A stretch of DNA of 64,000 nt, from contig DASSEX010000030.1 of NCBI GenBank assembly GCA_035695045.1, forward strand, positions 1 to 64,000, written 5' to 3'. This document shows, in pieces, positions 43,529 to 51,095 of the stretch (the stretch's first letter is position 1; every line of letters starts with the position of its first letter). The notes below the pieces were generated by a model that did not search any database, was not told the DNA's origin, and worked only from the letters and a program-made list of their open reading frames with translations. Source of the stretch: DASSKP01 sp035695045. GTDB lineage: Bacteria > Actinomycetota > Actinomycetes > JAFAQI01. A program made the translations under genes and the position numbers.

Positions 43529-44482
43529 ATGCGACGACGAAGCAGGGACACCGACAACGCCGCGCTCGCGGGTGCCGCATCGGCGGCGGTGGCGGAGGTC
43601 GAGGCCAGCCTGGTCGTCCCGCCCGATCCGAGCGCCGCAGCATTCTTCGACGTCGACAACACGATGATGCAAGGCGCGTCGATCTACCACTTCGCCCGTG
43701 GACTGGCGGCGCGCGACTTCTTCACCTGGCGAGATCTCGCGCACTTCGCGATGAAGCAGATCTCGTTCCGCATCAAGGGCGTCGAGGACCCCGCACACAT
43801 GGAAGAGGCGAAGGAGGCTGCGCTCGCCTTCGTCGCCGGGCACAAGGTCGACGAGGTCGTCGCACTCGGCGAGGAGATCTACGACGAGCTGATGGCCGAC
43901 CGCATCTGGTCCGGCACCCGAGCACTCGCGCAGCTGCACCTCGACGCCGGGCAGCGCGTCTGGCTCGTCACCGCAGCCCCCGCGGAGCTCGCGTCACTCA
44001 TCGCCCGACGGTTGGGACTGACCGGAGCGCTCGGCACCGTCGCCGAGAACGAGGACGGCGTCTACACCGGGCGACTCGTCGGTGAGCCGCTGCACGGACC
44101 AGCGAAGGCCGAAGCCATCCGCGCCCTCGCCGAGCGTGAAGGCCTCGACCTGTCGCGCTGCTCCGCCTACAGCGACTCGGCCAACGACATCCCCATGCTG
44201 TCGATCGTCGGCGACCCGGTCGCGGTCAACCCCGACGCCCAGCTCAAGCGGGTAGCGCGAGAGAACGGCTGGAAGATCCGCGACTTCCGCACCGGGCGCA
44301 AGGCAGCCCGCGTCGGCGTACCGGCAGCGGCGGGGATGGGTGCCGTCGCCGGCGGCGTCGCCGTCGGTCTGGCAGTGCGTCGCCGCTACCAGGACAGAGA
44401 CACGTTGGAGCGAGCGCTCGAGCTCGCCCGGTCAGCACCGCATGCCTCGCGTTCGACGTTCGAACGCCTCCGCCGCCACTGA
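43529..44482 (+). CDS. HAD-IB family hydrolase (phosphoserine-phosphatase-like)
   Basis: 317 residues. HAD motif I is FFDVDNTMMQGASIYHFA, motif II lies in VWLVTAAPAELA, motif III lysine in GPAKAEAIRALAE and motif IV in AYSDSANDIPMLSIVGDP. A hydrophobic stretch near residue 270 (VPAAAGMGAVAGGVAVGLAV) may touch the membrane. Related proteins are annotated as HAD-IB or CicA-like; the substrate is unknown. ATG at 43529. Convergent with the acyltransferase gene. Confidence 0.88.
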   Translation: MRRRSRDTDNAALAGAASAAVAEVEASLVVPPDPSAAAFFDVDNTMMQGASIYHFARGLAARDFFTWRDLAHFAMKQISFRIKGVEDPAHMEEAKEAALAFVAGHKVDEVVALGEEIYDELMADRIWSGTRALAQLHLDAGQRVWLVTAAPAELASLIARRLGLTGALGTVAENEDGVYTGRLVGEPLHGPAKAEAIRALAEREGLDLSRCSAYSDSANDIPMLSIVGDPVAVNPDAQLKRVARENGWKIRDFRTGRKAARVGVPAAAGMGAVAGGVAVGLAVRRRYQDRDTLERALELARSAPHASRSTFERLRRH

Positions 44483-44490
44483 CTTTCCCG

Positions 44491-44550
44491 TTGAGTGCGA
44501 CGCAATCCCCCTTGGACAGGCCCTCTCAAGGGGGATTGCGTCGCACTCAA
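44491..44550. repeat. Perfect 24-bp inverted repeat between convergent genes
   Basis: Arms 44491-44514 and 44527-44550 are exact reverse complements around a 12-nt centre (GACAGGCCCTCT). Each arm begins TTGAGTGCGACGCAATC read from its outer end. It fills almost the whole 73-bp gap between two converging stop codons. It lacks U-runs, so it may be a bidirectional terminator or a copy of a dispersed palindromic element. Confidence 0.9.
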
Positions 44551-44555
44551 CCGAG

Positions 44556-45581
44556 TCAGAAGAAGACGCTGCGGCGCTGGAGAAGCAGCTTGTAGAGCGT
44601 CTGCTGGATGACTTCGCGGACCTGGTCGGTGAGGTTGAAGACGAGCATCGGGTCGTCCGCGGCGCTCGGACCCAGCTCGTCGGTCGCGATCGGCTCACCG
44701 AACTCGATGATCCACTTCGACGGCAGCGGCACCAGCCCGAGCGGACCGAGCCACGGAAAGGTCGGCGTCACCGGGACGTAGGGGAACCCGAGCAGGCGAG
44801 CCAGCACCTTGACGTTGCCGACGATCGGGTAGATCTCCTCCGCCCCCACGATCGAGCACGGGATGATCGGCACGCCAGCCCGTAGCGCCGCCGAGACGAA
44901 ACCACCGCGGCCGAAGCGCTGCAGATTGTAGCGCTCGCTGAACGGCTTGCCGATGCCCTTGAAGCCTTCCGGCCAGACGCCGGCGAGCTCACCACCCGTC
45001 AGGAGCCGTTCGGCGTCCTCGTTGCATGCGAGCGTCGACCCGGTCTTGCGCGCCATCGGTGCGACGAGCGGCGTGCGGAAGACCAGATCGGCGCCGAGCA
45101 TGCGCAGGTGACGATGCGCCGGATGGTGATCGAAGATCGCCACCTGCGTCATCATCGCGTCGATCGGAACCGTGCCCGAATGGTTGGCGACGACCAGCGC
45201 GCCACCCGTCTCGGGGATGTTCTCGAGCCCGCGCGTCTCGACCCGGAAGTACTTGTCGTACAAGGGCCGAAGGGCGCTCATCAAGACGCTGTCGGTGAGG
45301 TCGGGATCGAAGCCGAACTCGTCGACGGGGTAGTCGCCGGTCACCCGACGGCGCAGGAACGCCAGCGCACCGGCAAGCTTCCGCTCCCACTCCGGCGCGG
45401 CAGCGACGGCCTCGTCGCGTTCGCGTTCGGCGAGGTGGGTGCCGCACAGCCCGTCCGCGACGGCCTTCGCCGAGCACTGCTGTCCGGTCGCATCGACGGC
45501 GCTGCACCGCTCGGTGCGCCGCGCCTCCCGCCGGGCCGGGGCTTCGGAGCCGTCGATCGGAATGACCCGTGCCTCAGGCAT
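44556..45581 (-). CDS. Lysophospholipid acyltransferase family protein with Cys/His N-terminus
   Basis: 341 residues. The acyltransferase core (residues 110-310) has ALVVANHSGTVPIDAMM, an HSG-x3-ID form of the usual H-x4-D motif, and the substrate block GVWPEGFKGIGKPFSERY. It probably acylates a glycerolipid or related lipid. Residues 26-50 hold a small Cys/His cluster (CSAVDATGQQCSAKAVADGL, then CGTHL), which may bind zinc. ATG at 45581 overlaps the epimerase stop by 8 nt, so the two are coupled. Confidence 0.86.
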   Translation of the reverse strand: MPEARVIPIDGSEAPARREARRTERCSAVDATGQQCSAKAVADGLCGTHLAERERDEAVAAAPEWERKLAGALAFLRRRVTGDYPVDEFGFDPDLTDSVLMSALRPLYDKYFRVETRGLENIPETGGALVVANHSGTVPIDAMMTQVAIFDHHPAHRHLRMLGADLVFRTPLVAPMARKTGSTLACNEDAERLLTGGELAGVWPEGFKGIGKPFSERYNLQRFGRGGFVSAALRAGVPIIPCSIVGAEEIYPIVGNVKVLARLLGFPYVPVTPTFPWLGPLGLVPLPSKWIIEFGEPIATDELGPSAADDPMLVFNLTDQVREVIQQTLYKLLLQRRSVFF

Positions 45582-46623
45582 GAACCGCTCCCGCTCCGGC
45601 CCGGCGACGGTCGATCGACTCCAGCACCGAGCGCTCCAGCCCCGCGACCCGGTCGGGATCGATGTAGCGGCGCAGGTTGCGTCCGCGCACGAAGTCGTCG
45701 AACGCGTCGCGCGTGGAGTACGCCGGCACGTAACCGAAGTCGTTCTTCAGCCGGGCCGTGTCCACGCCTCTGCCGAACTCGAGGAACTGCACCTGCTCCG
45801 GCGAGAAGTCGACGAGACCGGCGCGGCGGAACAGCGAGCTCACGAGCGAGACGGCCGGCGGCGGCACCTGGACGGCCGGACGTCCTGCACGCCTGATGGC
45901 CTGGGAGACCAGGAGTACGCCGTCGCCGGCGACGTTGTAGGTGCCTCGGTGATCCTCGACGACGGATCGGCGAAGCACCTCGACACCGTCGTCCTCGTGG
46001 ATGAACTGGATGCGCGGATCGAAGCCGAACATCCGCGGGACGACCGGAAGCGAGAAGTAGCGCGTCAGCGGGGTGTCTATGCGCGGGCCGATGAAGTTCG
46101 CGAAGCGCAGCAACGTCACGTCGACGTCCGGCCGGCGCCGGCCGAGGCCGCGCACGTAACCCTCGACCTCCGTCGAGTCCTTGCCGTAGCCCGTCCGGAA
46201 CTGCGCGCGGGGCTCCATGCCTTCGGTGAACAGGGCCGGGTCCCGCGACGACGAGCCGTAGACCGACGTCGTCGAACGCACGACCAGCTTCTGCAGCGAC
46301 GGTGCCTTCTGGCAGGCGGCGAGCAGCTGCATCGTGCCGATGACGTTGATCTCCTTCATCGCCGTGCGCCCGCCGGCACCGAACGGCGTCGCGATGACAC
46401 TCATGTGCACGACGGTGTCGACCTGCGCGGACGCGATGACCTTCGCGATGATCGGGTTGCGGATGTCGGCGCGCACGAACTCGGTCCGCCCGACGTCCTG
46501 CCGGGGAGGTACGACGTCGACGCCGATCACGCGGTCGACGGTCGGGTCCGCCTGGAGCAGCGCGGCGAGACGACCGCCGAGGTAGCGCGAGACGCCGGTG
46601 ACGAGGACGACCCGACCGCTCAT
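45574..46623 (-). CDS. NAD-dependent epimerase/dehydratase (extended SDR)
   Basis: 349 residues. The NAD loop VVLVTGVSRYLGGRLAALL is at residues 5-23, and IGVDVVPPR carries the acidic residue that prefers NAD. The usual YxxxK is seen as GYGKDSTEVE, a shifted form, with serines in VRSTTSVYGSSS. The ATG at 46623 overlaps the upstream stop. In actinobacteria this type lies beside an acyltransferase gene; both may act on lipid or polyprenyl-linked substrates, but the reaction is unknown. Confidence 0.87.
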   Translation of the reverse strand: MSGRVVLVTGVSRYLGGRLAALLQADPTVDRVIGVDVVPPRQDVGRTEFVRADIRNPIIAKVIASAQVDTVVHMSVIATPFGAGGRTAMKEINVIGTMQLLAACQKAPSLQKLVVRSTTSVYGSSSRDPALFTEGMEPRAQFRTGYGKDSTEVEGYVRGLGRRRPDVDVTLLRFANFIGPRIDTPLTRYFSLPVVPRMFGFDPRIQFIHEDDGVEVLRRSVVEDHRGTYNVAGDGVLLVSQAIRRAGRPAVQVPPPAVSLVSSLFRRAGLVDFSPEQVQFLEFGRGVDTARLKNDFGYVPAYSTRDAFDDFVRGRNLRRYIDPDRVAGLERSVLESIDRRRAGAGAVHA

Positions 46624-47480
46624 CGAATGCCTGCCGGTCGCGAGCCTGGCGTCTGCGGAACGCGGGCGATGACGACCGGATCGCCGCGCGAGACGCGCAG
46701 CCGCCGGCTCGCGTGTCCCGCATTGATCGCGAGCTGAACAGCTCGGAAGGAGTCCTCGCACAGCGCGAGCCGGCCCGCGGCCACGTCGCCGTACGTCAGT
46801 GTGAAGGGCACCGACATCGTGCGTCCGTTGCACCGCAGCTCCACGGTGTCCCCGAGGGCGATGCCGGCAGCCTCGAGGTCCGAGCGCGCGATGTTGAGCG
46901 AGACGTTGCCGAAGTGGTCGACGGACCGGATCTCGGCATGCACATGGTCGTCGTCCACGACTGCTTCACGGACCGCCAGTGTCTTGAGCGAGGAGCTCCG
47001 GACCGGAGCGCCCAGCTCGTCGAGCGGGCCGCCGTTGGCGAGGTGCGCGGTCACCGGCGCGAACACGTCACGGCCACGGAAGGTCTTGTGGACGGTGTCG
47101 CGGAACAGCTGCTCGTTGGTGATCTCGACGACGCGCTTGATGCCGCCGCGTGCCTCCCATGCCAGGGACAGCAATCCGTTGTCGGGCCCGATCAGCACCG
47201 AGCCGTCGGTGGTCGCGACAGCGACCCCGCGGGCCGCCTTCTCCTGCATCGGGTCGACGAGGGCGAGGTGGACGCCGACGGGCATGAAGGGGATGGCGGT
47301 CGCCAGCGCGGTCGCGCCTTGCTCGACGTCCTGCGGCGCCACGAGGTGGCAGATGTCGAGGATGCGGACATGCGGAGCCAGGCCGGCGATGACGCCTTTG
47401 CAGACCCCGACGAACACGTCGTCGTGCCCGTAGTCGGAGAGGAAGGTGACCCAGTCGTAACCCTGCTCGCTCCGCGCCAC
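46620..47480 (-). CDS. SAM hydrolase-like (DUF62, chlorinase/fluorinase fold) protein
   Basis: 286 residues. The N-terminal motif is FLSDYGHDDVFVGVCKGVIA; LIGPDNGLLSLAW and SVDHFGNVSLNI are the later family blocks. Members hydrolyse S-adenosylmethionine to adenosine and methionine. The usual DPGVG segment reads DPMQEKAARG here, a clear departure that may affect activity. ATG at 47480. The gene ends in an overlap with the epimerase gene; the bS22 gene is 7 nt upstream. Confidence 0.87.
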   Translation of the reverse strand: MARSEQGYDWVTFLSDYGHDDVFVGVCKGVIAGLAPHVRILDICHLVAPQDVEQGATALATAIPFMPVGVHLALVDPMQEKAARGVAVATTDGSVLIGPDNGLLSLAWEARGGIKRVVEITNEQLFRDTVHKTFRGRDVFAPVTAHLANGGPLDELGAPVRSSSLKTLAVREAVVDDDHVHAEIRSVDHFGNVSLNIARSDLEAAGIALGDTVELRCNGRTMSVPFTLTYGDVAAGRLALCEDSFRAVQLAINAGHASRRLRVSRGDPVVIARVPQTPGSRPAGIR

Positions 47481-47487
47481 GGCAGCG

Positions 47488-47586
47488 CTACTTCTTGTTG
47501 CGGCGCTGGACGCGCGTCTTCTTCAGCAGCTTGCGATGCTTCTTCTTTGCCATGCGCTTGCGACGCTTCTTGATGACCGAACCCAC
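47488..47586 (-). CDS. Small ribosomal subunit protein bS22 (AURKAIP1/COX24-like)
   Basis: 32 residues, extremely basic: GSVIKKRRKRMAKKKHRKLL followed by KKTRVQRRNKK. This is the actinobacterial 30S protein bS22, related to mitochondrial AURKAIP1. GTG start at 47586 with AGAGG upstream, TAG stop at 47488. It is too short for most gene finders, but the sequence is unmistakable. Confidence 0.93.
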   Translation of the reverse strand: MGSVIKKRRKRMAKKKHRKLLKKTRVQRRNKK

Positions 47587-47657
47587 GCGGAGCCTCTCAG
47601 AGACGAGCCGAAGACTCCGGCAAGGCTACCCGAGCGGAGCGCGGTGCGAGGGAGCCG

Positions 47658-47879
47658 TCAGCCCGCCTCGATGAAGCTGTCCTTGAGGTACTCGTTGACG
47701 GCCTGCTCCGGGACCCGGAACGAGCGGCCCACCCGGACCGCGGGCAGGGTGCCGCCGTGGACGAGACGGTAGACCGTCATCTTCGACACGCGCATGAGCG
47801 TCGCCACCTCGGCGACGGTCAGAAACCGGAGCTCGGCCAGCGGACGCTGACCGTCACCGGCCGAAGGGCCTGAGGGCAT
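47658..47879 (-). CDS. Excisionase-like helix-turn-helix DNA-binding protein
   Basis: 73 residues. The MerR/AlpA-type helix-turn-helix FLTVAEVATLMRVSKMTVYR is followed by the wing GTLPAVRVGRSFRVPEQAV. It resembles BldC at 19667 in size and fold but is a different subfamily. In actinobacteria this gene commonly stands beside bS22. ATG at 47879. No phage genes are near, so it is a chromosomal regulator, not an excisionase. Confidence 0.88.
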   Translation of the reverse strand: MPSGPSAGDGQRPLAELRFLTVAEVATLMRVSKMTVYRLVHGGTLPAVRVGRSFRVPEQAVNEYLKDSFIEAG

Positions 47880-48018
47880 GCCGACACCGCCTCTGCCCGC
47901 GCTGGCGCCGGCTTCCCCACCGGCGCGCCGATCCGCGCGTGCACCTGAACAAAGGGTAGCGGTGTGACTGCTGCGCGTCACGAGGCAGTTGGGACGAACC
48001 TGTGGTCGCCCGAATGGG
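47880..48018 (-). promoter_or_regulatory. Promoter region of the helix-turn-helix gene
   Basis: 139-bp gap on the coding strand. The minus-strand hexamer TACCCT (47953-47958), with GTGACG 17 nt upstream, is a plausible -10/-35 pair. Confidence 0.35.
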
Positions 48019-48795
48019 CTAGCCGACGCCCGACAGCAGGTACGTCGCCACCGGCCCGTAAGCGGCCGGCAGGACGTTGTCGTCGAGCGGTACGGCGACC
48101 GCGACCTTGCCCTCCTCGGCACCGACGAACAACGCCGGATCGTTGGTGTCGGCGAACCCCACTGTCGGCACGCCGGCTTGCGCAGCCGCACCGGCCCACC
48201 CGTGATCGGCGATCACGAGGTCCGGCGGGACCGGCAGCCGCGTGAGCACGTGCTGCATCGGCTCCGGCGAGTGCGTGTGCATGAGATCGCCGCCGGTCCC
48301 GACCGTGGCCACGCCCTCGACATAGCGAATGCGGCGCCGCTCGCCGATGACCTCGACCCAGTCGCCGTCGCCCGCCGTCAGCACGTCGCAGCCGGCCGCC
48401 CTCAGCGCTCGTGCGATCGGGAGGTGCAGCGTCAGCGTGCCGGTGGGATGTCCGGTGCCCAGCATCACCCGACCGCGGCCGCGCGCAACGCGCGCAATGA
48501 CCGACGCGGCGTCGTCCAGCGCATCCAGACACAGCTCCGGGTCGATGCGATCGACGCCCTTGGTGCGCGCGCCGTCCGCGTCGATGCCCACCCGGGAGAC
48601 GAGCACCTTCAGCACGTCGTCGAACGACCACGGCCGGTCCAGCTCGAGACCGAACCAGTACTCCGGCTCGCGCGCGAGCATCTTCTCGATGTTCGCGAGG
48701 TTGCTCGCCCGCGACGTGGCGACGTCGCCGGCGATGCGGTGCGCGACGAGATGGCCGAGCAGCTCACCGCGGGTGACCGAACGCTCCGTGTTCAC
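48019..48795 (-). CDS. Conserved actinobacterial phosphatase-like protein
   Basis: 258 residues, not tied to a characterised family. Conserved-looking blocks are VMLGTGHPTGTLTLHLPIAR (a glycine loop), LMHTHSPEPMQHVLT, LVIADHGWAGAAAQAG and TVGFADTNDPALFV, whose His/Asp residues suggest metal-dependent hydrolysis. Homologues are annotated as phosphatases, without biochemical proof known to me. GTG at 48795 overlaps the AcuC-like stop, so it is coupled to it. Confidence 0.65.
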   Translation of the reverse strand: MNTERSVTRGELLGHLVAHRIAGDVATSRASNLANIEKMLAREPEYWFGLELDRPWSFDDVLKVLVSRVGIDADGARTKGVDRIDPELCLDALDDAASVIARVARGRGRVMLGTGHPTGTLTLHLPIARALRAAGCDVLTAGDGDWVEVIGERRRIRYVEGVATVGTGGDLMHTHSPEPMQHVLTRLPVPPDLVIADHGWAGAAAQAGVPTVGFADTNDPALFVGAEEGKVAVAVPLDDNVLPAAYGPVATYLLSGVG

Positions 48796-49979
48796 GCCGG
48801 CTCCGAAGGGTCGAGGGAGTGCAGCGGGAACACGGCATCACGGGTCGCGCGGATCGCGGCATCGACCCGGTCGGCCGGCGGCAACGAGCCGCCTGCCCAG
48901 GGGTCGAACTCCGGCGATCGTCCGTCCGTCATCCGCAGCGGTGCATGCGTTCCGGTGCGGCCGAGCACGAACTCCCGCCAGTCCGCCGGTGTCTCGATGT
49001 CCGGATCGATCGGTGAGCCCGACGCCTCGGCCAGCAGATGGGTCCATGTCCGCGGGACGACGCGCACCAGTTCGTAGCCACCACCACCGGTGAACAACCA
49101 GCGTCCGTCGCAGACCTCGTGCGCCAGTGCATGCAAGGCCGCGTGCGCCGTTCGCTGACCGTCGACGGACACGAGCAGGTTGGCGAGCGGATCGAGTGCG
49201 TGGGTGTCGCACCCGTGCTGCGACACGAGGATCTGTGGCGCGAACCGACGGACCAGCGGCGGGACCACGGCATGGAACGCACGCAGCCATCCCGAGTCGC
49301 CGGTGCCTGCGGGAAGTGCCACGTTGACCGCCGTGCCGCGCGCCTCGGGGCCGCCGATTTCGTACGCGAACCCCGTGCCGGGGAAGAGCGTGCGACCGGA
49401 CTCGTGCAGGCTGATGGTCAGCACCCGCGGGTCGTCCCAGAACGCCGCCTGTACGCCGTCACCGTGATGCACGTCGATGTCGACGTACGCGATGCGTTGC
49501 ACACCTTGCTTCAGCAACCAGGCGATCGCGATGGCAGGGTCGTTGTAGATGCAGAACCCGGAGGCGTTGGACGCCATCGCGTGATGCAACCCACCGGCGA
49601 TGTTCGCAGCGTGCTGATGCGTGCCGTCATGGACCGACCGGGCGGCAGCAACCGTTGCCCCCGCGACCAGCGATGCCGCCTCGTGCATACCGGCGAACAC
49701 CGGGTCGTCGTCAGTGCCGAGGCCGTGGTCGACGTCGGGCCGCAGCGTCGCGCTCGCGGCACGCACCGCATCGATGTACTGGGGTGAGTGCACGAGTGTG
49801 AGCAGGTCGTCATCCGCCGCGACCGCATCCATCATCTGCACGTTCGGCCGTCCGAGGACGCCGTACGCCCTAGCGAGCTCGACCGTCAGCTCGACACGGA
49901 CCGGCGCGAGCGGATGGCCCGGACCGAAGTCGTAACCGATGAGTGCCTCGTTCCACGGCACTCCCAGCGACGTGCTCAC
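48792..49979 (-). CDS. AcuC/histone-deacetylase family protein
   Basis: 395-residue zinc-dependent deacylase fold. The catalytic block is IAYVDIDVHHGDGVQAAFW; other motifs are GLHHAMASNASGFCIYND (tandem histidines, metal-site neighbourhood), ISLHESGRTLFPGTG and LFTGGGGYELV. Such proteins remove acyl groups from lysines, for example on acetyl-CoA synthetase (AcuC). GTG at 49979, 4 nt... after the proC stop region, so it is probably co-transcribed with proC. Confidence 0.88.
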   Translation of the reverse strand: MSTSLGVPWNEALIGYDFGPGHPLAPVRVELTVELARAYGVLGRPNVQMMDAVAADDDLLTLVHSPQYIDAVRAASATLRPDVDHGLGTDDDPVFAGMHEAASLVAGATVAAARSVHDGTHQHAANIAGGLHHAMASNASGFCIYNDPAIAIAWLLKQGVQRIAYVDIDVHHGDGVQAAFWDDPRVLTISLHESGRTLFPGTGFAYEIGGPEARGTAVNVALPAGTGDSGWLRAFHAVVPPLVRRFAPQILVSQHGCDTHALDPLANLLVSVDGQRTAHAALHALAHEVCDGRWLFTGGGGYELVRVVPRTWTHLLAEASGSPIDPDIETPADWREFVLGRTGTHAPLRMTDGRSPEFDPWAGGSLPPADRVDAAIRATRDAVFPLHSLDPSEPA

Positions 49980-49983
49980 GAGG

Positions 49984-50802
49984 TCAGGCTTGCCCCTCGG
50001 CGAGTGCCCGGGAACGGTCGCGAGCGGCCTCGAGCGCTGCGAGCAGCGCAGCACGCACGCCGTGGTTCTCCAGCTCGCGGATCGCGGCGATCGTCGTGCC
50101 GCCGGGGCTCGTCACGGCTTCGCGCAGCTGGACGGGGTGCTCACCGGAGTCACGGAGCATGACCGCGGATCCGATCGCGGTCTGCACGATGAGCTCGGCA
50201 GCGACCGCCCGCGGGAGACCGAGCAGGATGCCGGCGTCGATCATCGCCTCGACCAAGTAGAAGAAGTACGCCGGCCCGCTGCCCGACAATGCAGTGACCG
50301 CATCCAGCTGCGACTCCGGGACGCGGATGACCTTGCCCACCGGGCGGAGCAGCTCCTCGGTGCGGGCCAGGTGCTCCTCGTTGGCATGTGCTCCGGCGGA
50401 TATGGCGCTCATCGCCTGGTCGACGAACACCGGCGTGTTGCTCATCACGCGAACCACCGGCACGCCATCGGCGAGCCGCTTCTCCAGGAACGCCGTCGGG
50501 ATGCCGGCCGCAATAGTGATGACGAGGTTGCGAGCGCTGACCGACTGCGCGAGCTCGTCGAGCAACGTGGACATCTCCTGCGGCTTCACGGCCACCAGCA
50601 GCGTGTCGGCGCGCTCCGCCGCCTCGGCGGTGGTGACGCCGGTGACGCCGTAGCGCTCCTCGAGCATCTTCGTGCGCTCGTCGTGCCGCTCCGTGAACAG
50701 CAGGTCGCCCGCCGGGCGCCCGGCGCGAAGCAGACCGGAAAGCAGGGCCTCGCCCATCTTCCCGGCGCCGAGGATCGCGACGCGTTCGCTCACGCTGGGC
50801 AT
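49984..50802 (-). CDS. proC: Pyrroline-5-carboxylate reductase
   Basis: Last step of proline synthesis, NAD(P)H-dependent; 272 residues. The cofactor loop is VAILGAGKMGEALLSGLL, the substrate motif is AVTALSGSGPAYFFYLVEAM and the C-terminal signature is REAVTSPGGTTIAAIREL. ATG at 50802. A gene for the opposite pathway, proline dehydrogenase, is at 53504-54427. Confidence 0.95.
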   Translation of the reverse strand: MPSVSERVAILGAGKMGEALLSGLLRAGRPAGDLLFTERHDERTKMLEERYGVTGVTTAEAAERADTLLVAVKPQEMSTLLDELAQSVSARNLVITIAAGIPTAFLEKRLADGVPVVRVMSNTPVFVDQAMSAISAGAHANEEHLARTEELLRPVGKVIRVPESQLDAVTALSGSGPAYFFYLVEAMIDAGILLGLPRAVAAELIVQTAIGSAVMLRDSGEHPVQLREAVTSPGGTTIAAIRELENHGVRAALLAALEAARDRSRALAEGQA

Positions 50803-50886
50803 CGTCGCACGTCCGCCGTCGGGCGCTCCGTCGCGTGCGGTCGGAAAACTCCCATTCTGAGTCCTACCAGCCGGTACGTTGTGGCT

Positions 50887-50941
50887 TTTGACTCATTGAT
50901 TTGCCTGCGTTTGACTCTGCGTGGCAACCCCGCCACGCAGA
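50887..50941 (+). promoter_or_regulatory. Direct repeats and hairpin before the small peptide gene
   Basis: Two TTTGACTC copies (50887-50894 and 50910-50917) lie 23 bp apart, which is close to two helical turns. A perfect 10-bp hairpin TCTGCGTGGC-AACCCC-GCCACGCAGA (50916-50941) follows and abuts the AGGAG ribosome-binding site at 50941-50945. The first TTGACT could also be a -35 box. The layout suggests control of both transcription and translation of the peptide gene. Confidence 0.5.
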
Positions 50942-50953
50942 GGAGCAGAAACC

Positions 50954-51094
50954 ATGACCACACGCGTCCGCCGCATCGCCGTCGCCGTCGTCGCCGCCGC
51001 TCTGGCCAGCGCATTCGGTGCCGGGGCCGTGGCCTCGACCGCGCACAGCAGTGCGCCGCAGCGCGTCGTGGCCGACAACCACTGGTGCTGCTGA
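50954..51094 (+). CDS. Small exported peptide ending in DNHWCC
   Basis: 46 residues. Basic start MTTRVRRI, a hydrophobic core of about 18 residues (AVAVVAAALASAFGAGAV) and a likely cleavage after ASTA make a signal peptide, leaving HSSAPQRVVADNHWCC, 16 residues. The ribosome-binding site AGGAG is 8 nt upstream. Not a known family to me. It ends one nucleotide before the stop of the XRE-TPR regulator, tail to tail. A short secreted pro-peptide beside a TPR regulator is the layout of peptide-signalling systems; that role is inferred. The Cys pair could form a disulfide or bind metal instead. Confidence 0.7.
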   Translation: MTTRVRRIAVAVVAAALASAFGAGAVASTAHSSAPQRVVADNHWCC

Positions 51095-51095
51095 G

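Noticed and set aside
47658..47879. Phage excisionase
   Set aside because: No integrase or phage genes are near, and the protein belongs to the chromosomal helix-turn-helix group found beside bS22.
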